From contig NC_053128.1 in the NCBI RefSeq assembly GCF_010015445.1, positions 5,652,127 through 5,716,126 of the forward strand: a stretch of 64,000 nucleotides of DNA. The letters are read 5' to 3'. The notes under the pieces were generated by a model. That model ran no database searches, had not been told where the DNA came from, and saw only the letters and a list, made by a program, of their open reading frames with translations. Made by a program: the position numbers and the translations under genes. How positions within the stretch are numbered: the stretch's first letter is position 1; each line of letters starts with the position of its first letter. This document shows positions 29,641-40,433 of the stretch, piece by piece. Source of the DNA: Perca fluviatilis. Lineage: Eukaryota; Chordata; Actinopteri; Perciformes; Percidae.

Positions 29641-31425
29641 CTTTGTAAAAGTGTTTCATTCTTTGTAATGTTGCATTGCACTTCCCGGCCACCGTACTCA
29701 AGAGAACAAAGGAAGCGACTCAGAGCTTGCCGTAAAGCAGTATCTCTGGCCGTATATGTGTATGACATCATTGACATTTTAAAAGGCTTTTTAGAACAAT
29801 AAAGTGACTTTAAAAAAATCTAACACACAACAGTGTGTATTTTTTTAGCCTCCCCTTTCGAATGCAACATTCAAATTACTAGACAAAAAATTATATCCTG
29901 AGAAAAGTGGGTTTTGAGGGGTATAGCTCCATATAGCTCATTCTGCACTGGCCTGTGAGCGCCCCCTATATGGAACTCTGGTGGAACTGCAACCAGTTCA
30001 GAAGCCGGAAGTAACGAGGGAGTGGAACTTCTTCCTATATTAGAAATTCTTTGGTACCACTTAGTTTTGTGTGAAACCGCTCAGTGAACTACATCTCCCG
30101 TCTCACACTAGCTACCTCACCTAGCTTGATGCTCGGCTTGCTCGCTAGCTAGCTAGCTTAGCTCTGTTCCACGACACAAGGAACGTTATCTTAACTGATG
30201 GGTTTTATCCAATGAAGTATTTTCAGCAGAGAAGCAAAAGAACAAGTGAGATCCTCTGTGCTCATTTGAGTAACGTTACATCCCCGGTACGATACACACA
30301 GACGTCGTAGCTTCAGCGTGACGTCATCCATGAAGTGTGTAGTCTTTGTAATTACGTATTTTCACAGTCTTATACTTCAACAGTTTAACAACAAACTGAG
30401 ACTTTCTTCGGTTGAAAAATAATGTTTTAAATTGACGATATTGATATTTTTTCCGAATTAAGGTCCCATGGACCGGAAGTAGAAGGGCGGGACTTCGGCT
30501 CTCTATAATAGGACTTTGGGTTAGATTTTTTGACTGCTTTTAGTGGTTATGAGGAGCAATATAAGAGAGAAATTTGGGGATCATTGATTCTTGTTTAATA
30601 TTGATTAAACCACGTTGAGCTTTTTCACTTTAGGACTTATAAAGCCCATGAGAACCGTTGGAAGTCAACCCACAGCCCCTCCGCTGCTGCTGAAAATGTG
30701 AAGCAGAAACACTTAATGTCAGATATATTGTCCATAATAATAGGACTTTGGGTTAGAAATTTGGGGATCATTGATTGTTGTTTAGGTACATTAAACCACG
30801 TTAAGCTTTTTCATGTTAAACGTTTTAGAATGATCCCATTCAGTTCTCGTATAATTAATCGAACATTCTCTTTCCTTTGTTTAATCCATTCTCCTTGCAT
30901 TTTGTATACATCCACCTATATCCGTGAGTTGGCCAGATGTTTTTAACTGTTCATAAATTAAAGTAATTGCCCGATCCAAATCGCTGTATCCCTGGAACAA
31001 GACTTTAAAATCCGTTTTAAATGTCGTATCAAAACAATATAATGGTGACGACTTAAGCAGAATGTCCTTATAATGAAGACCTAGATTAAAATATAGTGCA
31101 GCTAATTAACTGTACTGTGGTCATTCTCTAGTTGTCTCCAGTATGGCCCAGCCTACGGCTTTCATGTGCCCACACTAGTTTTGCGTGCTCACACGAAACT
31201 TTTATGTGTGCACATGAAAAGGTTTTGCGCGAGCACATGAAACTAAACTTTAGGTTTCGTGTGCGCACATGAAAGTTTCACGTGAGCACATGAAAGTTTC
31301 ACGTGAGCGCATGAAACTAAACTTTAGATTTGTTTTGCTTATGTCCCCTTAGGGGCTTCGTAATTAGGGGACCACTAAGGTCTATATAAAAGCATCCAAA
31401 GAGCACCATGTCATGGGACCTTTAA

Positions 31426-31812
31426 GATGTTGCGATGTTAATGGGCAATTATAATATTTAAGTACTATAACTTATTAGTCAGCTTGTTGAGGTTTTATTA
31501 CTATTATCTCATTACCAGCTGCTGCACAGCTGTAAACATTTTTAAAGCTTATAGGCCTATAATAATGCTATGCATGTAAAGACTTTTAAATGTTTAAAAA
31601 AGATGTTCTCATTCCATGTCAAACATTTAGTTTTTGGTCAAATCCAAATCTTTTGAAGCAATAATGGTTATTTTTAGCACCAGCTGTGATTCACAATGTT
31701 TTTAAACCAGTTTTTATATAAGAATCATTTGTTTAAATTGGACTCAGTGCCTTATTGGAATCACAGTAACTGTATTCCAGTAAATTTGCAAGAATTTGTC
31801 TTCTCAACTTTG

Positions 31813-31850
<38 letters not shown>

Positions 31851-32006
31851 AAACAAATACAAGTACAAATATAAGGACCAGCGAAAGGAGTTTTTTCCTT
31901 ACATCAATAATCATATTTTTGTAATGAAATCATCTTCACAAATCAACATTACTTTCACCACGGTTAAAGTGTACTGATATTATTGAAAATAGTTTAAAGT
32001 GGGGGT
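31426..32006. other. intergenic, with a (TA)n run at 31817-31847
   Basis: About 15 TA units are present. Otherwise the stretch is AT-rich and nothing is recognised. Confidence 0.6.
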
Positions 32007-32176
32007 TGGTGGTTAGCTCACCTGGTTAAGCGCATGCCCCATGTACAGAGGCTGAGTCCTTGTCTCAGCGGCTGCAGGTTTGGATCCGATCTGCGGCCCT
32101 TTGCTGCATGTCATTCCCCCTCTCTCTCCCACTGACCTGTCTTAATCTGTCGTATAAATAAAGGCAGTAAAAGCCA
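32007..32176 (+). mobile_element. tRNA-derived SINE
   Basis: An A-box-like GTGGTTAGCTCACCTGG near 32009-32025 and a B-box-like GGTTTGGATCC at 32077-32087 mark a tRNA-derived RNA polymerase III promoter. A CT-rich body and an AAATAAAGGC tail follow. A reverse copy lies at 55900-56050. It is not a working tRNA gene: there is no cloverleaf 3' half. Confidence 0.7.
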
Positions 32177-32237
32177 AAATTACAGTATAAAGCAAATATT
32201 TAAAAGTAATTAAAAAGGTAACTTTACAGGTCGCTTG

Positions 32238-32655
32238 GTCTTGCATTGCCAGACCTACCTCCACATCGCTGCGGAGGAGGGTCTGGCTATACCACACAGC
32301 ATTCTGGGATGGGAGAAAAACGTGCTCTGGTTTATTGACATTTCTTTAAACCAATCACAATCGTCACACGCAGCCGCCCCAAAAAAAGCCTCGGGAAGGA
32401 ATTAATTTTGGTTGAACGAAAGTTCAAAAGTTATTTTAGTCGTGCAAGAGAAAACTCAATTATATATATAATAGCTCTCTCAATTTACCCTGCAGAGATC
32501 TGAGGAGCAGTTAACCATAGTCCTCATATATCGACCGGAGTTTAAAATTCCAACACAAAGAAGGCAGAAGAAAACGGACATCAGCGAAATGCTTCCGGTG
32601 GAATTTCCTGCGGCACTGGAGCAATCCCGGAAGTGGAACGTTGTGGATATAGACT
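32238..32655. repeat. dispersed repeat, uninterrupted copy
   Basis: It runs from TTGCATTGCCAGACCTACCT to GTGGATATAGACTA, with a nearly palindromic CTGCGGAGGAGGGTCTGGC near its start. The second copy, 54331-55258, is split by a TTAA element. This copy shows the intact TTTCTTTAAACCAATCAC target, with the TTAA at 32346-32349. Confidence 0.75.
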
Positions 32656-32989
32656 ACAGGTTGCTGAACTCCAGCTATATACGCAAAACTGTGAAAACTA
32701 CAGTTGGAAGAAAAGGTGTAAAACTACAGTGGAATATCAGAACTCAAAGGATAGTGAGTATCTTCTTCAATCGATCACCATCTACTTTTTGAGGCAATAA
32801 AATGTATATTCTGTATTGCAATGATGTTTTGAGCAGTCTTTAGGAAGAGTTGAAAGTAATTCTCATTCACACCTCTGGATGGCGATCTAGGATAACATAC
32901 TACGTACTCTGCTGTCTCCTCAGCACTTGCCTTCAAAGAAGAAACGCTTTAAATCAGATTTATTTATGTCCTCTTCAGAAATAAAAGAC

Positions 32990-33322
32990 AAAACAAAATC
33001 TCAACTCAAGGTCCACTTACAGTACTTGCTTTTTGTCGAGCTTTTGACAGTATCACAGACTAGTCCTGCATTTAACCCAATCCAGCCTGATTTACTCCTG
33101 TTAAAAATGATCAAGTTAAAGCTCAACCCACACCTCCTTCACTGGTATAACTCCTTTATTAGAAACAGGGTACAATTGGTTAAGGTTAATAATAGACTTT
33201 TCTCAGGGGCCAGGGCTGTATTAGCTCACCCGTATTGTACATTGTATACTGCAGATTGTACCACCAGTGTGTCCAACCAGTTTCTTTTGAAATACTCAGA
33301 TGATTCTGTGTATTCTTTTTAA
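32990..33322 (+). pseudogene. LINE reverse-transcriptase fragment
   Basis: The frame contains AFNPIQPDLLLLKMIKLKLN, WYNSFIRNRVQLVKVNNRLF, LYTADCTTS and LKYSDDSVYS. That order matches the RT palm of a non-LTR element: the AFN.I.P.LL helix, the W...F...R.Q segment and a degenerate Y-x-D-D catalytic box. No endonuclease or 3' tail is seen beside it. The exact clade is unresolved. Confidence 0.6.
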
Positions 33323-33516
33323 CTGAATGTGAGCACCCCATACTTTATCAGGGTAGTGTTGAATGGCTAGTGCAGTAGAATGGTGTGACAACAATGCTCT
33401 TATTATCAACACTAAGTGTGTGTACTTTTATTTATTTATGCAGAGCTGCTCGGGAACGCAAAATTAACATTAGTGTAAACTGATAATAAAGTTTGTATTT
33501 TTACCAGACTTACATT

Positions 33517-33900
33517 TCATTTGTGCAGAGAGTCTGGCCACTCTCCATTGAAAAGTGTTAACTTCCTTGAAGACGGGGTACTCTGTTGAAGTTTAAAATT
33601 ATTGGATCTACCCAGAGCCACTCTGGATCTGCCATAACCAATCGCTAACATTTGGTTGTGACGTATCGTAGCATCGCTAGCGTTCGCCTTAGCCAACTCC
33701 TTTAACACTAACGGAGCGAGCTGTAAAATCAAACTTTTCCTGAACCCCGTGGGGAGGAGGACCACAACATCATGGCCACCAACAAAACTCAGAAAAGATT
33801 GTTCTTGCTCGGGCTTTAACTTCTGGATGAATATCAGGCAGCGTTGCCACAACGGACCGAATGGCTTCGCTCGCATCTTTCTCCGCCGCCATTATGGAAC
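33517..33900 (-). pseudogene. RecQ-like helicase fragment
   Basis: On the minus strand an ATG near 33897 begins MAAEKDASEAIRSVVATLPD in one frame. After a frameshift near 33780-33810 a second frame gives LKPEQEQSFLSF, GGHDVVVLLPTGFRKS and LILQLAPLVLKELAKANASD. This is the motif 0/Walker A start of a RecQ-type DNA helicase. The Walker A box is altered (PTGFRKS where G-K-S is expected), and no helicase motifs follow. Multi-copy RecQ-like fragments of this type occur in fish genomes. Confidence 0.6.
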
Positions 33901-34111
33901 TACAACTCAAACTAGCACACAACCTCAAAGTTATCGTTCTCAGCCACTCCCTCTGTTCGCTGATTGGACCGGTAAAGATTTGGCCAGAGAAAACCCGTGA
34001 ATATACCGCAAACCCAGAAGATGTACTAAGGAAAATGAAAAAAAGTACGTAGGAGGGTGGAGCCAGGCTACAGTATAAGCACCTCCGTTGAAGAAAATTT
34101 GACACAATCAC

Positions 34112-35062
34112 AACACGTCAAACCTGATGTTTACCCATGTTGAATGTTTACCATGTGTTTACCTTTAAACCATGCACTTTAAAAGTCATCATGTCCTGTC
34201 AATAACGGAACTGCTCTGTCTCTTGTCTGTCCCTTTTTCATCCAGAAACCAGGCTATAAAACCCCCTATGACCTTTGACGTGATACACTTGGTGACATTT
34301 CGTCAAACCACTCCTAACTGCCAAAGCACCCAGTTCAAGCTGAATGACTTCTGCGTCACCTGATTTATAGTAATAGAAGCTGAGTGACTGCTGTCAACTT
34401 AATTGTTTCTTTTAATTTGTGTTCTTCTGCTACTTGGGCGGAGTGATTTGCTTGCAGCACCTGAGAAGCCCCGTGGTGAGGAGCAGAGAGTAGCAGTACT
34501 TCGCCTTTCTGAAAATATGGTTCCCAGTATGTACACGGTTAGAAGATGGCTGTGTCTCATGTGACGTTGTTATTTGTACACGCTGTGACTATACTAATCA
34601 CAACATGTAAATAGGAAAATGTTGCCGTTATTTTGTCATTTATTGGGAGCAGTAGGCTAGTTGGAGCCGGTTACCTACAGGATCTGTGCTAAACGAGTCT
34701 AGCGGTGGGGGCGTCAGACAGAGTTACAACACACACAGAGATGAGAAGGGTATGTATGGACTTATCTAACTCTGGGGGATACGGTGAATAAGCTAAAGTC
34801 CCAATAAGTCGGCGTGTTCCTTTAACTGTATGTGTGGATGGCTACCTTAGTGGCTACCTTACCTACAGGCCAGTAGCCTGTATTAATGTTGTTTAAATTT
34901 AAAAACAAATCACTAATAGGCTGATTTATCTTTGCTAATATAATGCTGGACTTGTGTTTATGTATATTTTCAGACATATTTAAAATTTTTGACAATAGAT
35001 ATGCCATGTAATTCTGATTGGCCATTCCAGGATGGAACCACTTGGCAGCCATCTTACCTGGG
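34112..35062. other. intergenic, nothing recognised
   Basis: No supported gene, tandem repeat or bounded element is seen here. Confidence 0.4.
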
Positions 35063-35066
35063 TTAA

Positions 35067-35991
35067 AGTGATGGTTCGGAGTAATTTCACCCTAGGGTCC
35101 TTTGCACCATGACCTCGAGCCAAACACCCCCCCAGAAGCTTTTTTCACCTGGTCCAACATTGGGAGAGTTAGCGTAGCGTTATCAGCTGAATAGCTTAGC
35201 ACAGGGGCTAATGGATCCAGTGATGTATCTCGTAAATGGCCCCACTAATAATGCCCGAAATGATACCAAACTTCTACACTAGTACAAATACTTTATTTAC
35301 TCATAAAACGATGGATTGGAAAGTTTGTAAGTACACCAGAAGTGTATGTAAATAACACTTGCCTGCTGGCTTCTGCTCTCTGCTGTTGTTGTTGTTGTTG
35401 CTGCTGCCGGCAGTTAGACGAGTGCTTAGGGTCGTCTACAAATTACAACACCGAAAAGAGATAAAAAATATTTATTAATTTAATGATTAAATAAGGTAAT
35501 GTCTCCAAACGTACCTCAATTATAACTTGTCTCCTGCTAGTTATACTACAGCACTTACTTAAAAAAAAAAAGTTAAATTAATGAATATTTTTGTTGCATC
35601 TCTTTTCGGTGTTGTAATTTGTAGACGGCCCTAAGCACTCTTACTGCCCATTAGGTAGCAGCAGCAGCAGCAGAGACGAGAAGCCAACAGGCAAGTGTTA
35701 TTTACATACACTTCTGGTGTACTTACAAACTTTCCAATCCATCGTTTTATGAGTGCATAACCTATTTGTACTAGTGTAGACGTTTGGTATCATTTCGGGC
35801 ATTATTAGTGGGGTCATTTACGAGATACAAACGTGGGTCCATTAGCCCCTGCGCTAAGCTATTCAGCTGATAACGCTACTCTACGCTAACTCTCCCAGTG
35901 TTGGACCAGGTGAAAAAAGCTTCTGGGGGGGTGTTTGGTTCGAGGTCATGGTGCAAAGGACCCTAGGGTGAAATTACTCCAAACCATCACT
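35067..35991. mobile_element. 925-bp TTAA-flanked foldback element
   Basis: The ends AGTGATGGTTCGGAGTAATT and the inverse ending CTCCAAACCATCACT are followed by arms of about 390 bases that pair almost throughout. TTAA flanks it at 35063-35066 and 35992-35995. The two arms also carry mirrored short triplet runs (TTG/GCT at 35386, AGC at 35658). It is non-coding. Confidence 0.88.
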
Positions 35992-35995
35992 TTAA

Positions 35996-36498
35996 GTTTT
36001 AGAATTGCTTGGAACCAATGGGGAAAGAGGCTCATGTTGTGTTTATACTCCTTATATTTTTCTACCAATACATCAATAGTGGTTTTAATTCAAAGTAATG
36101 ACCGTAAGACAACAGTGCCTGTCTAGAACGAAACAAAAAATAGAGATTTGGGTGGAATTTTGATTGTTAGAGCTCCAAGAGATCAAGTCATTCATTCAAT
36201 CATAAAGATAATCTCATAATTTTGCATTTATATTGCAGGTAATAATTAATTTTTTTCAATTTTGCCTGAACTTAATATGTAAGAACTGCCTTTGATATTC
36301 TGAATGGCTAATATACATTAAACAATATTTTTTTATGTAGAAATCCTAAATAGATTCAGTAGTATGACCTATAGGCTGGTAGTTAAGGTAAGACACATGA
36401 GAGAAACATCCTACTGTAATATATGAATACATTTATTTATGTCATAAATTGCTTTACATAAGTGCAAGATATATTTTTCTCTCTCACACACACACACA
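35996..36498. other. intergenic, with a short CA run at 36484-36498
   Basis: AT-rich DNA with nothing recognised apart from the CA run that abuts the LINE below. Confidence 0.5.
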
Positions 36499-39400
36499 AG
36501 GCAAGGCAAGGCAATTTTATTTATATAGCACATTTCAGCACAAGGCAACTCAAAGTGCTTTACACAAATCATCAATCATTAAAGAACAAATAGCAAAATA
36601 GGGAGTAAAATAAGAATAAAAATAGTAATGAATATAAATTTAAAACCATTTAAGATACATACATAAAAATATAGTTCAGTATAAAAAAAATCCAAAAATA
36701 AAATTTACAATTCCGTATTAAAATTATATACGAAATAAAATACAAGAATAAACTTCACTGTTCGATAAAAAAATTAACAAAAAGCATTATCAAAAAGTAA
36801 GGTCTTCAGCCTTGATTTAAAAGAGCTGAGAGTTGGGGCAGACCTGCAGTTTTCTGGTATTTTGTTCCAGATATGCGGAGCATAAAAACTAAACGCTGCT
36901 TCTCCCTGTTTAGTTCTGACTCTGGGGACCACGAGCAAACCTGTTCCAGACAACCTGAGAAGTCTGGGTGGTTCATAAAGCACTAACAGATCTGAGATAT
37001 ATTTTGGTCCTAAGCCATTTAGGGATTTATAAACCAGCATAAGTATTTTGAAATCAATTCTTTGAGGCACAGGAAGCCAATGTAAAGTCTTTAGAACTGG
37101 AGTGATATGATCCACTTTTTTTGTCCTAGTGAGAACTCTTGCTGCAGAATTCTGAATCAGCTGCAGCTGTCTTATTGTTTTTTTAGGCAGTCCTGTAAGG
37201 ACGCCGTTACAGTAGTCAAGTCTACTAAAAATAAAAGCATTGACCAGTTTTTCCAAATTCTGCTGAGACATAAGTCCTCTAATTCTTGATATATTCTTAA
37301 GATTGTAATAGGCTGATTTTATTAGTCTTAATATGACTGTTAAAATTCAAGTCCGAGTCCATGACAACACCAAGATTTTTTGCTTTGTCTGTTGTTTTTA
37401 ACAGGGCCATTTGAAGCTGTGCACTGACTTTCAGTTTCTCTTCTTTTGCTCCAAAAATAACCACCTCAGTTTTTTCTTCATTTAATTTAAGAAAATTCTG
37501 GCACATCCAGTTGTTGATTTGTTCAATGCAATTAGTCAGTTTTCTTATTGGACTATAGTCCCCTGGCGTTAAAGTTATATAAAGTTGTGTGTCGTCAGCA
37601 TAGCTATGGTGATTTATCTTGTTGTTTTCCCATAATCTGAGCCAATGGAAGCATGTAGATGTTGAACAAGAGAGGTCCCAGAATTGAACCTTGGGGAACT
37701 CCACATGTCATAATTTTACGCTCAGATACATAATCGCCTATAGACACAAAGTAGTCTCTGTTCTTTAGATATGATTCAAACCAATTAAGAACTGATCCTG
37801 AAAGGCCAACCCAGTTTTTCAGTCGATCTAGTAGTATGTCATGGTCGACCGTGTCAAATGCCGCACTAAGATCAAGTAACACCAAGACTGAGGTTTTGCC
37901 ACTATCTGTGTTAGAGTGGATGTCATTAAAAACTTTTACAAGAGCCGTCTCAGTGCTATGGTGTGGTCGGAAACCTGATTGGAAAGCATCAAAACTGTTG
38001 TTTACAAATAAAAATTGGGTAAGTTGTCGAAAAACCACTTTTTCAATGATTTTACTTAAAAATGGTAGGTTTGATATTGGCCTATAATTGCTCAGTAGTG
38101 ATGTATCTAGATTATTCTTTTTTAAAAGAGGCTTGATGACTGCAGTTTTTAGGGCCTCTGGGAAAATACCTGTAAAAAGAGATGTGTTTATAATATGTAG
38201 GAGATCTGAAGCCAAACAGTTTAAAACATTTTTAAAAACATTTGTTGGTAAAATATCGAGGCAACAGGAGGAGGTTTTTAATTGTTGTATGATGTCCTCC
38301 AGGTGATTGTGGTTGATCATATGAAATTGTGTCATAATGGAATTTATATTGCTTGGTCTCTGTGACAACACCGGACCTGTGCTTGATACGGACGCATTAA
38401 CTGTCTGTCTAATTTTCTCAATTTTATCTGTGAAGAAGGAGGCAAAATCGTTACAGGCTTTATCGGATAAAAATTCAGATTTTACTGGTACTGGAGGGTT
38501 TGTTAGTCTATCAACTGTAGCAAATAAAGTATGTGAGTTATTATTGTTTCTTGCAATAATGTCAGTGAAGAAGGACTCCCTTGCATTCCTTAGTTCAAAG
38601 TTATAAGTTTGAAGTCTCTCTTTATAGGACTCATAATGGACCTGGAGATTACTTTTTCGCCATCTACGTTTGGCTTTTCGACACTCCCTTTTTTCTGCTC
38701 TTACCAATGTGGCATTTCTCAATGGGGATTTATTTTTAAAAGAGACAGTTTTATCCTTAATGGGGGCAATGGCATCAATAATGTTTGTAATTTTACAATT
38801 AAAATTATCTACAAGCTCGGTCACTGAGACCCCTGAAAGAGCAGGTGTGGAAGAGAAAATCTGAACAAATGACTCACTGGTGTTCTCAGTGATTTACCGT
38901 TTTTTGATTACCTTAGTTTGAATCCTTTTTTTACAGAGAAAATGCCATTAAAGAAAAGACATGAATGGTCAGATAAAGCAACATCAGTCACCTCAACATT
39001 GGAAATGTTCAGACCCTTGGAGATAATCAAGTCTAAGGTGTGTCCCTTGTTGTGTGTGGCCTGTGTCACATCCTGAGTTAGTCCATAGTTCTCAAAAATA
39101 CAACATAATTCTTTAGTTCCTCTGTCCTGGGGATTGTCAACATGAATGTTAAAATCGCCAGCAATAATCACGCAATCAAAATAAATACAGATCGCAGACA
39201 GCAGTTCAGCAAAATCTTCAAAAAAAGGCTGCACAGTATTTTGGTGGCCTATAAATATTAAGAAATATAGCTTGAGGAGAAGACCTCAGCTGAAGAGCCA
39301 CATGTTCAAAACTAGCAAAATTTCCGTAAGATAATTTCGTATATTTAAATGAATCATTAAACAAAATAGCGACTCCACCACCTTTCTTATTAAGTCTATT

Positions 39401-39790
39401 CTCAGTCATGAAGTGAAAATTCGGAGGAGCTGACTCAATGAGTAGTGTATCACTGTTATTATTGTCCAACCAAGTTTCAGTTAGGAACAAAAAATCAAGG
39501 TTGTGCTTAATAATAAAATCATTGATTAAAAAGGATTTTCCTGCCAAAGATCTAATGTTTAGTAGGGCAAGTGTCAGTTTGTTAAATGTATTAGCAGTCT
39601 CCTTTTCTGTGATAGACTGCGGCTGACAAGGGATGGGTACTAAATTCACTGTCTTAGCAGTGAAGTTCTTACATAGTGTGTTCTGACTCTTCACCAATTT
39701 GTTTGGTCTGTTACTGATTCTGACTGGAATGATGGAGCTAGTTTGTGGAAAGAGGTGGTGTGTGGGAGTGTGCATGTGCACATCCTCCTC
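36499..39790 (-). mobile_element. L2-clade LINE, nearly full ORF2 with frameshifts
   Basis: On the minus strand, in order: an APE-type endonuclease (39781-38908) with LALLNIRSLAGK, LFLTETWL, GGGVAI, IYRPPK, IAGDFNIH and LSDHSCLF; then an RT (38824-37604) with ISNLPFLSKIIEKV, HSTETALVKV, LLDLSAAFDTVDH and GVPQGSILGPLLF; after a frameshift, SYADDTQLY with the catalytic Asp pair (37704-37297); then the C-terminal TPVLKTLHWLPVPQRIDFKI and APHIWNKIPE region (37271-36774). The 3' end is an A/T-rich tail ending in tandem TTGCC units at 36499-36515. At least three frame breaks disable it. CA repeats lie at both ends. Confidence 0.88.
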
Positions 39791-39806
39791 AAATGTCGAC
39801 AGTCAA

Positions 39807-39891
<85 letters not shown>
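39807..39891. repeat. (CA)n microsatellite
   Basis: About 40 AC units abut the 5' side of the L2 element. Confidence 0.95.
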
Positions 39892-39892
<1 letters not shown>

Positions 39893-40081
39893 GCATACAC
39901 AGAAACTAAATCACAGCCATTTAAAACAAAATAGGTGGTACTATGACTATGACTCAATATAAGTGTGTAGTATCTCCAGGCCTGGACTCTAATGTGAAAT
40001 TAGGTGCAGATTGGACAAAAGTAAAGTTACAGGTTCCTGCGTTATGGCGAAAAAGCAAAAAAGCATTGTAATGTTCCTTAA

Positions 40082-40375
40082 CCCTTGTGTTGTCCTTCGG
40101 GTCCCAGTGACCCGAAGGACAACACAAGGATTATGTACTTCCGTTTACTTTGTTGAGAATTGCTCTCTAAACAAGGGTTAATACAGCACCTTAGTTCTTG
40201 TTTGTACAGCATTTTGGTCAGCTTAAACTGTGTTTAAATGTGTTCTAGAAATAAACTTTACTTACTTACTTTACAAGAAACAGGGTTTAGAGAGCAATTC
40301 TCAACAAAGTAAAGGGAAGTACATAATCCTTGTGTTGTCCTTCGGGTCACTGGGACCCGAAGGACCACACAAGGG
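40082..40375. mobile_element. 294-bp TTAA-flanked hairpin MITE
   Basis: The left end CCCTTGTGTTGTCCTTCGGG and its inverse at the right, with TTAA at 40078-40081 and 40376-40379. Each end carries its own small hairpin (CCTTCGGGTCC/GACCCGAAGG), and the arms of about 105 bases pair around a spacer of about 87 bases. No coding. Confidence 0.9.
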
Positions 40376-40433
40376 TTAAGATGTGAAATGCATCAAAGGA
40401 ACTTTATTCCAACACTGGCATTCATTTGTGGTG

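Larger units (their letters stand above)
26507..31362. mobile_element. 4.86-kb foldback transposon with 6-bp target duplication
   Basis: Its ends are TACGGAGCCCCTAAGGGGA and, inverted, TACGAAGCCCCTAAGGGGA. The 6-bp flanks ATTAGG at 26501-26506 and 31363-31368 match, and the relative at 54485 preserves the empty site. The inverted arms are long but uneven: mirrored stretches include 26540-26740/31160-31340, 27000-27180/30460-30620, 27400-27450/29960-30000 and 27850-28340/29165-29700. A unique core of about 820 bases lies at 28342-29164. No recognised transposase is present. The ends and 6-bp duplication are compatible, from memory, with the IS3EU superfamily. Confidence 0.8.
26038..31421. mobile_element. 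TTAA-flanked transposon, split by a 4.86-kb insertion
   Basis: The left end AGGTCCCATGGCATG and the right end CATGTCATGGGACCT are inverted repeats with TTAA outside both (26034-26037, 31422-31425). The element proper is 26038-26506 plus 31369-31421, about 520 bases. The uninterrupted relative at 54442-54925 (opposite orientation) shows the undisrupted middle. TTAA fits piggyBac or Kolobok. Confidence 0.85.

Noticed and set aside
32007..32176. tRNA-like A and B boxes that might be a tRNA gene
   Set aside because: There is no acceptor-stem pairing or 3' half; the CT-rich body and AAATAAAGGC tail mark a SINE.
37836..38864. Plus-strand open frames of 60-90 residues
   Set aside because: They are antisense shadows of the L2 element's RT.
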